Below, one piece after another: positions 20,380 through 27,797 of a stretch of 64,000 bases of DNA (its first letter is position 1; every line of letters starts with the position of its first letter). The notes under the pieces were generated by a model. It saw nothing but the letters and a program-made list of their open reading frames with translations. It had not been told where the DNA came from and did no database searches. Source of the stretch: Geodermatophilus obscurus DSM 43160 (lineage in GTDB: Bacteria > Actinomycetota > Actinomycetes > Mycobacteriales > Geodermatophilaceae); the NCBI RefSeq assembly GCF_000025345.1, contig NC_013757.1, forward strand, positions 682,001-746,000, in the 5' to 3' direction. The position numbers were made by a program, and so were the translations under genes.

Positions 20380-21156
20380 TCACCGGGGGACGTCGGGGAG
20401 CAGCCGGCCCCGCGCCACCAGCTCCACCACCGTCCACGCAGCGGTGACCTGCGCGGCCAGCAGCCCGATGAGCACCAGCAGCTGGGCCGCGCCGGCCTCC
20501 GTCGGGCTGCCGCCACCCAGCAGTACCCCGACGAACGCGCCGGGGAGCGTGACGAGCCCGACGGTCCGGGTCTGGTCCAGCGGGGGCACCAGCGCGGTGG
20601 AGGCGGCGGGCCGCAGCACCTCGCCGACGGCGTCGCGCTGCACCAGCCCCAGCGCGAGGGCGGCCTCGACCTCCCCGCGCCGTGCGGCCAGCTCCTCGCG
20701 CAGCCGGCGGCCGGCCAGGGACGTCGCGGTCATCGCCCCACCGACGAGGATCCCGGCGATCGGGATGACCGCCTCACCGCGCAGCGGGACCGTGCCGCTG
20801 ACGAACACGAGGGCCACCACCGGGACCGCGCCGACCAGCACGGGGACCGCGGCGGTGCCCACCCGGCGGGCCGCGCCCGCGTCGCGGACCGCCAGCCCGG
20901 TGGCCCGCCCGGCCGCCGTCACCGCCGCGACGCCCACCATGACCAGCACGAACACCGCCGACAGGGCCAGCGATCGCACGACGGCGAGCAGGATCGCCGA
21001 CACGACGGCCAGCTGGACCGTCGCGCGCACCGCCGCGACGACGACCGGCCGGTCCAGCCCGAGGCCGGAGAGCCGGCCGGCCGCGGCGGCGAGCGCGGTC
21101 AGCAGGACCAGCGCCACCACCAGCCGGGGGCCGAGGTCGACGACGGAGGAACCCAC
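20380..21156 (-). CDS. FetB/UPF0014-family ABC transporter permease
   Basis: A 258-residue integral membrane protein with about seven hydrophobic segments. The UPF0014 signatures include RATVQLAVVSAIL, VIPIAGILVGGAMTATSLAGRRL and LPGAFVGVLLGGGSPTEAGAAQLLVLIGLLAA. In Escherichia coli FetB works with the ATPase FetA in iron export; no fetA is adjacent here, so the ATPase must be elsewhere or the substrate may differ. GTG 21156 gives the family length. Confidence 0.88.
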   Translation of the reverse strand: MGSSVVDLGPRLVVALVLLTALAAAAGRLSGLGLDRPVVVAAVRATVQLAVVSAILLAVVRSLALSAVFVLVMVGVAAVTAAGRATGLAVRDAGAARRVGTAAVPVLVGAVPVVALVFVSGTVPLRGEAVIPIAGILVGGAMTATSLAGRRLREELAARRGEVEAALALGLVQRDAVGEVLRPAASTALVPPLDQTRTVGLVTLPGAFVGVLLGGGSPTEAGAAQLLVLIGLLAAQVTAAWTVVELVARGRLLPDVPR

Positions 21157-21195
21157 GGGTGACGATCTTGCCCGGCCCCCCTGGTGACGTACTGG

Positions 21196-21272
21196 AACGG
21201 CCCCTCTGCAGGGACCCGCCCCGTCCAGAGGCTCACCGTGAGCCTGCGAACGGTGAGGGGGACGGGGCCGTT
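21196..21272 (-). repeat. Intergenic hairpin repeat between the stress protein and fetB-like genes
   Basis: AACGGCCCC at 21196-21204 pairs with GGGGCCGTT at 21264-21272, and CTCACCGT at 21232-21239 pairs with ACGGTGAG at 21250-21257 around GAGCCTGCGA. CCCCGTCCAGAGGCTCACC is shared with the hairpin after clpC. It lies 3' of the stress-protein gene (stop at 21297) and upstream of fetB, so it is likely a terminator. Confidence 0.65.
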
Positions 21273-21296
21273 CTACGAGGGGGGCAGGGGGGTCCG

Positions 21297-22205
21297 CTAT
21301 CCGACGGCGATGATCTCCTCGCGCGGCTCCTTGCCGGTCACCCGGTGCACCGGCGGCACGAAGGCCATCGGCGAGGTGCAGTGCCGCAGCAGCCAGCGGT
21401 GCAGCCCGTCCATCGGCCGGTGCAGCAGCCCACCGTGGCCCGCGGTCATCGCGAGCAACGGGGTGGGGCAGGCCGCGGCCAGCACCCGGCCGCCGGTCGG
21501 CCCGGGCACCGGGGTGTGCGTCAGCCGCAGGTCCGGCCAGCGCTCGGCCCACCGCGGGGAGTCCGCGGCCCACTCGCCACCGTCGTCGGACCGGGTGTGC
21601 AGCACCAGCAGCGGCCGGCCGGTCCGCAGCGCCTCCTCGGCGGCGAAGAGGGCGACCGGTTCGTCGTCCTCGTGCTCGCCGAGGCCGATCACCGCCACGT
21701 GCGGGCGGGAGCCGGTGCCACCCGACCGGGACCGGGGGACGACGACCACCGGGCGGGGTGAGCGGGCGGCCACCCGCTGGGCGACGGAGGCGAGCACGAG
21801 CTCGTCGGCGGCGCCGGTGGTGGTGATCCCGAGGACGACGAGCTGGGCGTCCTCGGCCGCCCGCAGCAGCGCGGCCACCGGGTCACCGGGGACCACCTCG
21901 GTGGTGACGGCGACCGACGGCGCGGTGTGCCGGACGACCGTGTACGCCTGGGCCGTGGCCCCGCGGGCGCGCGGCAGCTCGGGGGGCGCGGAGCCGGCCA
22001 CGCCCCGGTGCCCGTGGTGCGGGGTGGCGTGCACGATCCGCAGCGGTGCGTCGCGGCGGACGGCCTCCTCGGCGGCCCATCGGACGGCCCGCAGCCCGCA
22101 CTCGCTGCCGTCGGCGCCGACCACCAGGGGTGGCGCCTGTGGGCGGTCGTCCGCCGAGCCGGGCGTGGGCTGCGTCCCGGCGGGGATGGGGGTCGTCGTG
22201 GGCAC
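21297..22205 (-). CDS. Tandem universal stress protein (UspA family)
   Basis: A 302-residue protein of two Usp domains. The first begins PPLVVGADGSECGLRAVRWAAEEAVRR and contains VVLGITTTGAADELVLASVAQRVA, a loose match to the Usp ATP-binding G-x2-G-x9-G pattern. The second begins RPHVAVIGLGEHEDDEPVALFAAEEALR. GTG 22205 follows GGAGG. Tandem Usp proteins in actinobacteria respond to hypoxia and other stresses; no regulator site is evident here. Confidence 0.88.
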   Translation of the reverse strand: MPTTTPIPAGTQPTPGSADDRPQAPPLVVGADGSECGLRAVRWAAEEAVRRDAPLRIVHATPHHGHRGVAGSAPPELPRARGATAQAYTVVRHTAPSVAVTTEVVPGDPVAALLRAAEDAQLVVLGITTTGAADELVLASVAQRVAARSPRPVVVVPRSRSGGTGSRPHVAVIGLGEHEDDEPVALFAAEEALRTGRPLLVLHTRSDDGGEWAADSPRWAERWPDLRLTHTPVPGPTGGRVLAAACPTPLLAMTAGHGGLLHRPMDGLHRWLLRHCTSPMAFVPPVHRVTGKEPREEIIAVG

Positions 22206-22399
22206 GGGCACCTCCGGATGACGGTCGTCCCCCGTGGGTTGACGTCGAGGGTCCTCGCAAGGAGCGCCGCAGGGAAGAGACCCGCGCCGCCACGGAGGGT
22301 GCAAGACTCGTGCGGCGGGGTAAGGGCGGGATCCGGGCGGCCACTCCGCCGGTGACCGCCTGCCCCCTGTGTCCGGCCCCGCTCCTGGAGGGTGCCCCC

Positions 22400-23041
22400 G
22401 TGTCCACCCGTGGTCCGCTTCCCCGCCTCCTGTTCTGGTCCGGTGCCGTCGTCGGCGCCGGGCTGGCCGTCGTCGGTGGCCTGGCCCTGCGACCGCCCGG
22501 CCTGGTCGCGGTGGGGCTCACCGCGGTGGTCTCCGCCTGCCTGGCAGCCGGAGTGGCCCGGGAGTCCCGGCCGGGGAATCCCGCCGTCGTCGACGCGGCC
22601 TGGAAGGCCGGCGTGGCGACCGTCGGGGTGCTGCTGGTCCTCTCCGGCACCGCCGTCCTCGGTGGGGCGGTGCTCACCCTGCTGGTCGCCGGGGCCGCCG
22701 TGGGCACCTGGACCGTCGTCTGGCTCCTCCGCAGTCGCGGTGCCGGGATCGGGGTCGCGTCCCCGACCGCCGTCGCCCCGGCGCGCCGGCCCGCGGCCCC
22801 GCTGCCGCCGGTGTCCTCGCTGTCGACCGCCGACCTCGGCCGCGAGTGGGTCCGGACGACGACGGCGCTGTCCGGTCCGCTCGACGCCGGCACCCGCGAG
22901 GCGATCGTCGTCCGGCGGGAGCAGACCCTCGACGAGCTCGAGCGACGCGACCCCGACGGCTTCGCCCGGTGGCTCTCCGGATTGCCGCTGGCCGGCAGCG
23001 ACCCGAGCGGCGACCTCAAGCACGGCGACGCCGCCGCCTAG
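22400..23041 (+). CDS. Uncharacterised membrane protein
   Basis: A 213-residue protein with four hydrophobic segments in its first 115 residues (LLFWSGAVVGAGLAVVGGLAL, LVAVGLTAVVSACLAAGVA, VATVGVLLVLSGTAVLG, AVLTLLVAGAAVGTWTVVWLL). A cytoplasmic-looking C-terminal helical region contains LSTADLGREWVRTTTAL and IVVRREQTLDELERRDPDGFARWL, a pattern seen in actinobacterial proteins of unknown function. GTG 22400 follows a GGAGGG ribosome site. It is divergent from the stress protein gene. Confidence 0.75.
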   Translation: MSTRGPLPRLLFWSGAVVGAGLAVVGGLALRPPGLVAVGLTAVVSACLAAGVARESRPGNPAVVDAAWKAGVATVGVLLVLSGTAVLGGAVLTLLVAGAAVGTWTVVWLLRSRGAGIGVASPTAVAPARRPAAPLPPVSSLSTADLGREWVRTTTALSGPLDAGTREAIVVRREQTLDELERRDPDGFARWLSGLPLAGSDPSGDLKHGDAAA

Positions 23042-23084
23042 GTGTAGTGCCCAGCCCCATTGCCGACGGCCAAGCGGCTGGTCG

Positions 23085-23150
23085 GTGGATGTCCGGCCGT
23101 GAGCTCGCGAGCGGCGGGGGCGAGGGGGTCGTCGCTCCGTCACGAGGCCG
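23085..23150. repeat. Diverged copy of the intergenic repeat
   Basis: CCGTGAGCTCGCGAGCGGCGGGGG resembles the family core GTGAGCCTGCGAACGGTG with several changes, followed by a G-rich arm. It lies between the membrane protein gene and the Hen1-like gene. I see only a weak hairpin, so its role as a terminator is uncertain. Confidence 0.35.
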
Positions 23151-23195
23151 GGCGAAAGCGGTCGACCGGGTGCTGCCGGGCGGTCACACTGCGGC

Positions 23196-24038
23196 GTGCT
23201 CGTCACGCTGACCACCACCCACCTGCCCGCGACCGACCTGGGCTTCCTGCTGCACAGGAACCCCGCGCGGGCCCAGCGGGTCGAGGTCTCGACGGGCACG
23301 GCGCACGTCTTCTACCCGGAGGCGACCGACCAGCGCTGCACCGTGGCGCTGCTGCTCGAGGTGGACCCGGTCGGGCTCGTGCGCACCGCCCGCGCCGGGG
23401 GGACCGAGGGCGCGGCGCTCGCGCAGTACGTCAACGACCGGCCCTACGCCGCCTTCAGCCTGCTGGCCGTGGCGCTGGGCAAGGTGTTCGCCAGCGCCCG
23501 CCGGGGCGTGAGCAGGGAGCGCCCGGAGCTGGTCGACGTCGCGCTGCCGCTGGAGGTGCACGTCCCGGCGCTGTCCTGCCGTGGCGGAGCGGAGATGGCG
23601 CACCGCTTCTTCGCCCCGCTGGGCTGGCGGGTCGAGGCGACGGCGGTACCGCTCGACGAGGCGGTCCCCGGGTGGGGCGACTCCCGGGTCGTGGACCTGC
23701 GGCTGACCGGGGAGCTGCGGCTCGCCGACGCGCTCAACCAGCTCTACGTCGCACTGCCGGTGCTCGACGACGCCAAGCACCACTGGATCGGCACCGACGA
23801 GGTCGAGAAGCTGCTGCGCGCCGGCAGCGGCTGGCTGGCCGCCCACCCGGACCGGGAGCTGATCACCCGCCGGTACCTCAAGCACCGCACCGCGCTGACC
23901 CGCCGGGCCATCGAGCGGCTCGCCGAGGTCGACGACGCCGAGGCGCTGGACGACGCCACCGCGCCGCCGGTGACCGCGGCCGGAGGACCCACGGACGCCG
24001 ACGCAGCTGCCGACGCAGCTGCCGACGACGCACGGTGA
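23196..24038 (+). CDS. Truncated Hen1-type RNA repair protein (N-terminal domain only)
   Basis: A 280-residue protein matching the N-terminal domain of bacterial Hen1, the 3'-terminal RNA ribose 2'-O-methyltransferase that partners Pnkp in RNA repair. Typical features are LTTTHLPATDLGFLLHRNPARAQ, FYPEATDQRCTVALLLEVDPVGLVR, YVNDRPYAAFSLLAVALGKVF and LYVALPVLDDAKHHW. Full-length Hen1 is about 460-500 residues; here the methyltransferase half is missing and the protein ends in an Ala/Asp-rich tail (TDADAAADAAADDAR). The 3' end overlaps a convergent gene by 161 bases. No pnkp gene is adjacent. Probably a remnant. Confidence 0.8.
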   Translation: MLVTLTTTHLPATDLGFLLHRNPARAQRVEVSTGTAHVFYPEATDQRCTVALLLEVDPVGLVRTARAGGTEGAALAQYVNDRPYAAFSLLAVALGKVFASARRGVSRERPELVDVALPLEVHVPALSCRGGAEMAHRFFAPLGWRVEATAVPLDEAVPGWGDSRVVDLRLTGELRLADALNQLYVALPVLDDAKHHWIGTDEVEKLLRAGSGWLAAHPDRELITRRYLKHRTALTRRAIERLAEVDDAEALDDATAPPVTAAGGPTDADAAADAAADDAR

Positions 24039-24573
24039 ACGCGGGCTCGGCGAGCAGCGCGGGCAGCAGCGCGCCGGCGCCGCAGCCGAGGTCGACCTCC
24101 AGCAGCTGCATCGGGGCCTCGGCCGCGGGTGCCACGGCGAGGCCCTCGACCGTGCCGCGCAGGTCCGCTCCGGCCTGCCGCCGGCGCAGCACCGGGTCGA
24201 GGGAGGCGACGGCATGGGCCTCACGGATGCGCAGGTCCGCGGTGGCCCGACCCAGCAGCGCGGGCGCCTGCGGGCTGAGCACGACGCCCGGCGGCGTGCC
24301 GAAGGCGAGCACGGCCACCTCCGCCCCGGCCTCCTGCTCCACGACGGCGATCCACCACCCGGCCCACTGGAAGCGCACGGGGTCGGCGATGGGCACCAGC
24401 CCCGACCCGCGCTCGGCCAGCCAGCCCCGCCAGGCGCCCAGTGCCTGCGCCAGGTCCTCGCCGGGCCGCGGCAGGTCGGTCACCGGCACCTCGGTGACCG
24501 ACGCCAGGCACGCGGCGAACCCGCGGGCGAGCGCACCCGCGGCGGGTCCGGGCGGGAGCTCGACGTCGATCAC
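23878..24573 (-). CDS. Unrecognised protein with MOSC-like start and an odd C terminus
   Basis: A 231-residue frame with a good GGAGGACCT ribosome site before GTG 24573. Residues 1-130 include DPVRFQWAGWWIAVVEQEAG, which I cannot assign to a named family. GTVEGLAVAPAAEAPM near 140-155 resembles the opening of MOSC domains, but the sequence then changes to LLEVDLGCGAGALLPALLAEP. VDLGCGAG at 160-167 looks like motif I of a class I methyltransferase, and the tail after about 180 is Arg-rich and antisense to the Hen1-like gene. The 3' part probably reads into rearranged DNA. The family call is uncertain. Confidence 0.5.
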   Translation of the reverse strand: MIDVELPPGPAAGALARGFAACLASVTEVPVTDLPRPGEDLAQALGAWRGWLAERGSGLVPIADPVRFQWAGWWIAVVEQEAGAEVAVLAFGTPPGVVLSPQAPALLGRATADLRIREAHAVASLDPVLRRRQAGADLRGTVEGLAVAPAAEAPMQLLEVDLGCGAGALLPALLAEPAFTVRRRQLRRQLRRRPWVLRPRSPAARWRRPAPRRRRPRRAARWPGGSARCGA

Positions 24574-24650
24574 AGGTCCTCCAGGGTCCCAGCCGGCAAC
24601 CGCTGACTGCGGCACCGGGATCTCACACGCGTGGGCGGCTGCTGCCGACC

Positions 24651-25283
24651 TCAGGCTCCGCTGACGCCACGGACGACCAGGGAGACGGCGAGGGCCGCCA
24701 TGACGGCGGCGATGACGCCGTCGAGCACCCGCCAGGCCGCCGGGCGGGCGAACACCGGCCGGAGCCGGCGGGCGCCGTAGCCGAGGCCGGTGAACCAGAT
24801 CGTGCTGCCGAGACCGGCGCCGACGGCGAACTCCCACCGGTGCTCGCCGTACGTCGAGGCCATCGAGCCGAGCAGCACCACCGTGTCCAGGTACACGTGC
24901 GGGTTGAGCCAGGTCAGCGCCAGGCAGGTGCCGACGGTCACCGCGAGCCCGGTGCGGGCGCCGGCGGCGTCCGGCAGCAGTGCCTCGGGACACAGCGCCC
25001 GTCGCGCGGCCAGCACGCCGTAGCAGAGCAGGAACGCCGCCCCGGCGAAGCACACCACCGGGATGAGCCACGGCACCCGCGACAGGGCCGCGCCGGCACC
25101 CAGCACCCCGGCGAAGATCAGCGCGAGGTCGGAGAGGGCGCACACCGCCACCACCGCGGCCACGTGCTCGAGGCGGAGCCCCTGCCGCAAGACGAAGGCG
25201 TTCTGGGCGCCGATGGCGACGATCAGCCCGAGGCCCAGCGCGAGCCCGGACGCGACGGCGAGCAGCGCCGGAGGGGTCAACAC
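24651..25283 (-). CDS. LysE/ArgO-family amino acid exporter
   Basis: A 210-residue membrane protein with six hydrophobic segments. Family landmarks are LGLIVAIGAQNAFVLRQGL near the start and CLALTWLNPHVYLDTVVLLGS in the middle, as in ArgO/LysE exporters of arginine and lysine. GTG 25283 is preferred because the longer frame would overlap the divergent regulator promoter. It is divergent from an ArgP/LysG-like regulator, the usual arrangement in which the regulator activates the exporter when basic amino acids accumulate. Confidence 0.93.
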   Translation of the reverse strand: MLTPPALLAVASGLALGLGLIVAIGAQNAFVLRQGLRLEHVAAVVAVCALSDLALIFAGVLGAGAALSRVPWLIPVVCFAGAAFLLCYGVLAARRALCPEALLPDAAGARTGLAVTVGTCLALTWLNPHVYLDTVVLLGSMASTYGEHRWEFAVGAGLGSTIWFTGLGYGARRLRPVFARPAAWRVLDGVIAAVMAALAVSLVVRGVSGA

Positions 25284-25354
25284 GCCTCGACGGTAGGAAG
25301 CGGTCCGGCCGCGGTCCAGCTCAACATCCTCATGCATCATTAGCATCCCTGTTC

Positions 25355-26254
25355 GTGGACCTGGACCTGGCGCAGTTGCGGGCGCTGGACGCCACCGTCC
25401 GCGGCGGCACGTTGGAGGCCGCCGCCCGGGCGCTGCACGTGACCCCGTCGGCGATCAGCCAGCGGTTGCGCGCGCTGGAGGTCGCGACCGGCCGGATCCT
25501 GCTGGTGCGGACCAAGCCGGTGCAGGTCACCGAGTCCGGGCAGGCGGTGTTGCGCCTTGCCCGGCAGCTGGAGCTGCTCACCGCCGACGTCGCCCGCGAG
25601 CTCGGCGGGAACCCCTCGCCCGAGGGGGTGCCGACGCTGCCGATCGCGGTCAACGCCGACTCGATGGCCACCTGGGTGCTGCCTGCGCTGGCGCCGCTGG
25701 CCGGCGACGTCTGCTTCGACCTGTACCGCGAGGACCAGGAGTACACCAGCGCCCTGCTGCGCGCCGGCACGGTCATGGCGGCAGTGACCGCGGACGCCGA
25801 GGCGGTGCCCGGCTGCACCTCCACCCGCCTGGGCGGCATGCGCTACCGGCCGATGGCAACTCCCGCCTTCGTGCGGCGCTGGTTATCCGCCGGCCCCACC
25901 GCCGAGGCGCTCGCGCACGCCCCGGTCGTCGTCTTCGACCGCAAGGACGACCTGCAGTACCGCTACCTGCACGCGCAGGTCGGGTCCGACGTCGCCCCGC
26001 CGGTGCACCACGTGCCGGCCGCAGCGGACTTCGTGGCCGCCATCACCCTCGGCCTGGGCTGGGGCATGGTGCCCGACCTCCAGGCCCGCGGAGTGACGGC
26101 GGAGCTGGTTCCCCTCGACCCGGCCGCCGCGGTGGACGTCGTCCTGTACTGGCAGCAGTGGCGGCTGCGCTCCGCGACGCTCGACCGCGTCCGTGAGGCC
26201 GTGCTGGCAGCCGCCGGCCGCGAACTGGACCAGCCCGGCGTGTCCCGGCGCTGA
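25355..26254 (+). CDS. LysR-family regulator of the ArgP/LysG type
   Basis: A 299-residue LysR-type regulator. The N-terminal winged helix (LAQLRALDATVRGGTLEAAARALHVTPSAISQRLRALE) matches ArgP/LysG, and the effector domain begins about residue 90 (LPIAVNADSMATWVLPAL). It is divergent from the exporter gene with a 71-base shared promoter region containing ATGCATCATTAGCAT, which could be an operator. It probably senses lysine or arginine. Confidence 0.94.
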   Translation: MDLDLAQLRALDATVRGGTLEAAARALHVTPSAISQRLRALEVATGRILLVRTKPVQVTESGQAVLRLARQLELLTADVARELGGNPSPEGVPTLPIAVNADSMATWVLPALAPLAGDVCFDLYREDQEYTSALLRAGTVMAAVTADAEAVPGCTSTRLGGMRYRPMATPAFVRRWLSAGPTAEALAHAPVVVFDRKDDLQYRYLHAQVGSDVAPPVHHVPAAADFVAAITLGLGWGMVPDLQARGVTAELVPLDPAAAVDVVLYWQQWRLRSATLDRVREAVLAAAGRELDQPGVSRR

Positions 26255-26460
26255 CCGACCTCGCGACGGCCGCTCGGCCCCGGCGCCGGGAGGAGGTCGT
26301 GTGCCGCGCCGCAGAGCCGTCGACCGTGTCCCGCAGCCGTCCCGACCCGACGTCCGCGCGCTGTGTGCGGGGCCGTCATCACCCGTAGTCCGGGCACGCG
26401 GTGACCGGTCGTCCCCTGCGTTGTCCCTATCCTGGTCCCGGGACCTTGTGCCCATGTCCC

Positions 26461-26533
26461 GCCGGCGTGGCGCAACTGGCAGCGCACCCGACTTGTAATC
26501 GGGCGGTTGGGGGTTCGAGTCCCCCCGTCGGCT
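26461..26533 (+). tRNA. tRNA-Thr (anticodon TGT)
   Basis: A 73-base cloverleaf. The acceptor arm is GCCGGCG with CGTCGGC plus discriminator T. The D-arm lies around GGCGCAACTGGCAGCGC. The anticodon stem CCCGA/TCGGG encloses CTTGTAA, and the T-arm is GGGGG TTCGAGT CCCCC. No CCA is encoded. It is the last recognisable native-chromosome feature before the accessory region, so its 3' end is a likely integration site for the element that follows. I did not see a second copy of its 3' end in this window. Confidence 0.95.
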
Positions 26534-26540
26534 CAAATGC

Positions 26541-26564
26541 CCAGCTCAGTGCCGTGCGAGCTGG
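26541..26564 (+). terminator. Short hairpin after tRNA-Thr
   Basis: CCAGCTC at 26541-26547 pairs with GAGCTGG at 26558-26564 around a 10-base loop. It sits 7 bases past the tRNA 3' end and may terminate or help process the tRNA transcript. Confidence 0.4.
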
Positions 26565-27110
26565 TTCAGCTGGGGAACAAGCCATGAAAAACCCCTGATT
26601 TACGCAGCGGGTCTCGCCGTGGACCGCTCGGCCTACGACGTTGCCGAGGGCGGGCGGCATCGCCGGACCTCGGCGCAGGAAAGCCGTGGTGGTGACCTTG
26701 CTGAGGCCAGGGGTGAACTGCCTGTAGGCGCATCGCCGACGGGTCAGCTGCGCTGGTCGCAGCCCACAGCCGTGCCCGGGCGCGGCGGTGGATCAGGCTG
26801 CACGAGGTCGCCGAGTCCCTCACCGACACCGGCATCCTGGCCACCGGACATTGACGCGGAACATCACCGCTGCGCCGCCGATGAGCCGGCAGGAGCGTCA
26901 GGACGGGGGCCCTGGCACACCGTCCTCCTGTTCACCTCCGGTATCCGCGCCCACCGCCCTCACGGCTCACGTACGGCCTTCGGCTTGGTCATGTGGCCAC
27001 CGAGTGCAAAGCCGAGTCGCGCTGGGCGCAAAGCGTCATGGCTGTGGTGGGCGCTAGGGTCCAGCGCCACGGGCGGGTGTCCACCGAACGGGTGACATGG
27101 GGGAGCTGCC
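26565..27110. other. No convincing gene between tRNA-Thr and the HTH gene
   Basis: About 550 bases with broken frames and no recognisable domain. Short stretches such as RARRWIRLHEVAESLTDTGILATG could be decayed coding sequence but match nothing I know. No integrase or excisionase is found where one would be expected beside a tRNA attachment site. The end of the interval (GGGGGAGCTGCC at about 27100-27110) is the ribosome site of the next gene. Confidence 0.5.
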
Positions 27111-27563
27111 ATGGCGCGGCCGCTGCTTCGAGGAGACCGTCTGCGGGCTGCCCGTGAGGCCGTGGGGCTGACTCGAGAGGAGCTGGCAACGCGGCTGGAC
27201 CTGTCCAGTCCGGCGCGCATCCGGGTGTGGGAGCTGGGCCTCGAGCGTCCACGCCCTCGCTTCATCCCCCGGCTGGCGGCCGCGCTGCACGTCAGCCCGT
27301 ATCACCTGCTCGACGTCGATCCGGGCGACCCACCGTTGGCGGCGCTCCGTCTGGCGGCCGGCTTCGCCACGAACGAGCTGACCGCTCCCGGCCTGTCCGT
27401 CATGACCTACGTGCGGCTCGAGGACGGCCGTCCCGGCGTCGATCCTTCGGACCGGGTGGTCACCGCCATCGCTCAGGTCCTCGGTGTGGACGTCCCTCGC
27501 GTGGAGGCCGCGGTGCGTCGGTCCCGGAGCGACAACGCGGCCCTGGCGTCCTCCGGAGGCTGA
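27111..27563 (+). CDS. XRE-like helix-turn-helix regulator with two HTH-like halves
   Basis: A 150-residue protein. Residues 7-70 form an XRE-type HTH (LRAAREAVGLTREELATRLDLSSPARIRVWELG...RLAAALHVSPYHLLDVD). Residues 75-140 look like a second, degenerate copy (LAALRLAAGFATNELT...VVTAIAQVLGVDVPRVEAAVRR). It is the first gene of the pilus region, and its 3' end overlaps an array of short GGAGG repeats that may be its own operator. The regulatory role for the downstream operon is inferred from position. Confidence 0.8.
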   Translation: MARPLLRGDRLRAAREAVGLTREELATRLDLSSPARIRVWELGLERPRPRFIPRLAAALHVSPYHLLDVDPGDPPLAALRLAAGFATNELTAPGLSVMTYVRLEDGRPGVDPSDRVVTAIAQVLGVDVPRVEAAVRRSRSDNAALASSGG

Positions 27564-27606
27564 CCAGGAGGTCTACCGGAGGTCCGAACAGGAGGTTCAC
27601 CGGAGA
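27551..27606 (+). repeat. Tandem 23-24 bp repeats before the pilus operon
   Basis: CCGGAGG recurs at 27553 and 27576, with a third partial copy (CCGGAGA) at 27600. CAGGAGGT recurs at 27565 and 27589 between them, giving a 23-24 bp tandem unit of the form CCGGAGGTCCGAACAGGAGG. The array spans the HTH gene stop and the leader of the next genes. A nearly identical array occurs in the opposite orientation at 41021-41059. The spacing of about two helical turns suggests cooperative protein binding. Confidence 0.55.
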
Positions 27607-27620
27607 AGAGGCTTGTCCCC

Positions 27621-27797
27621 ATGGGCACTGTTGGGGGTATTTTCCCTCCACTCTTTGCCTGGGAGGTGCCGGTGGCCAACGTGGCGACCCTGTCCACGGT
27701 GTCGTTCCTGGTGCCCGCGTGCGCTCAGCGATGCCCAGTTGGACAACGACGGAGCCCCGGTCAGCGGCGGCCACTCGACATGGTGTGTCGGGGATGA
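27621..27797 (+). CDS. Possible 58-residue leader ORF coupled to the lipoprotein gene
   Basis: ATG 27621 follows an AGAAGAGG sequence at 27605-27612 with suitable spacing. It encodes a hydrophobic N terminus (MGTVGGIFPPLFAWEV, VATLSTVSFLVPACA) and a basic C-terminal half. Its TGA overlaps the lipoprotein ATG (ATGA), the same four-base coupling used throughout this operon. It has no relative I know and could be chance, but the ribosome site and overlap argue for translation. It lies just after the tandem repeats. Confidence 0.3.
   Translation: MGTVGGIFPPLFAWEVPVANVATLSTVSFLVPACAQRCPVGQRRSPGQRRPLDMVCRG

Noticed and set aside
26619..27095. 158-residue protein after tRNA-Thr
   Set aside because: No ribosome site, no domain and mixed low-complexity composition. 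Frames on both strands are equally unconvincing.
27551..27606. CRISPR array
   Set aside because: The repeats are only 23-24 bp tandem units with no unique spacers, and no cas genes are present in the window. They fit operator-like repeats better.
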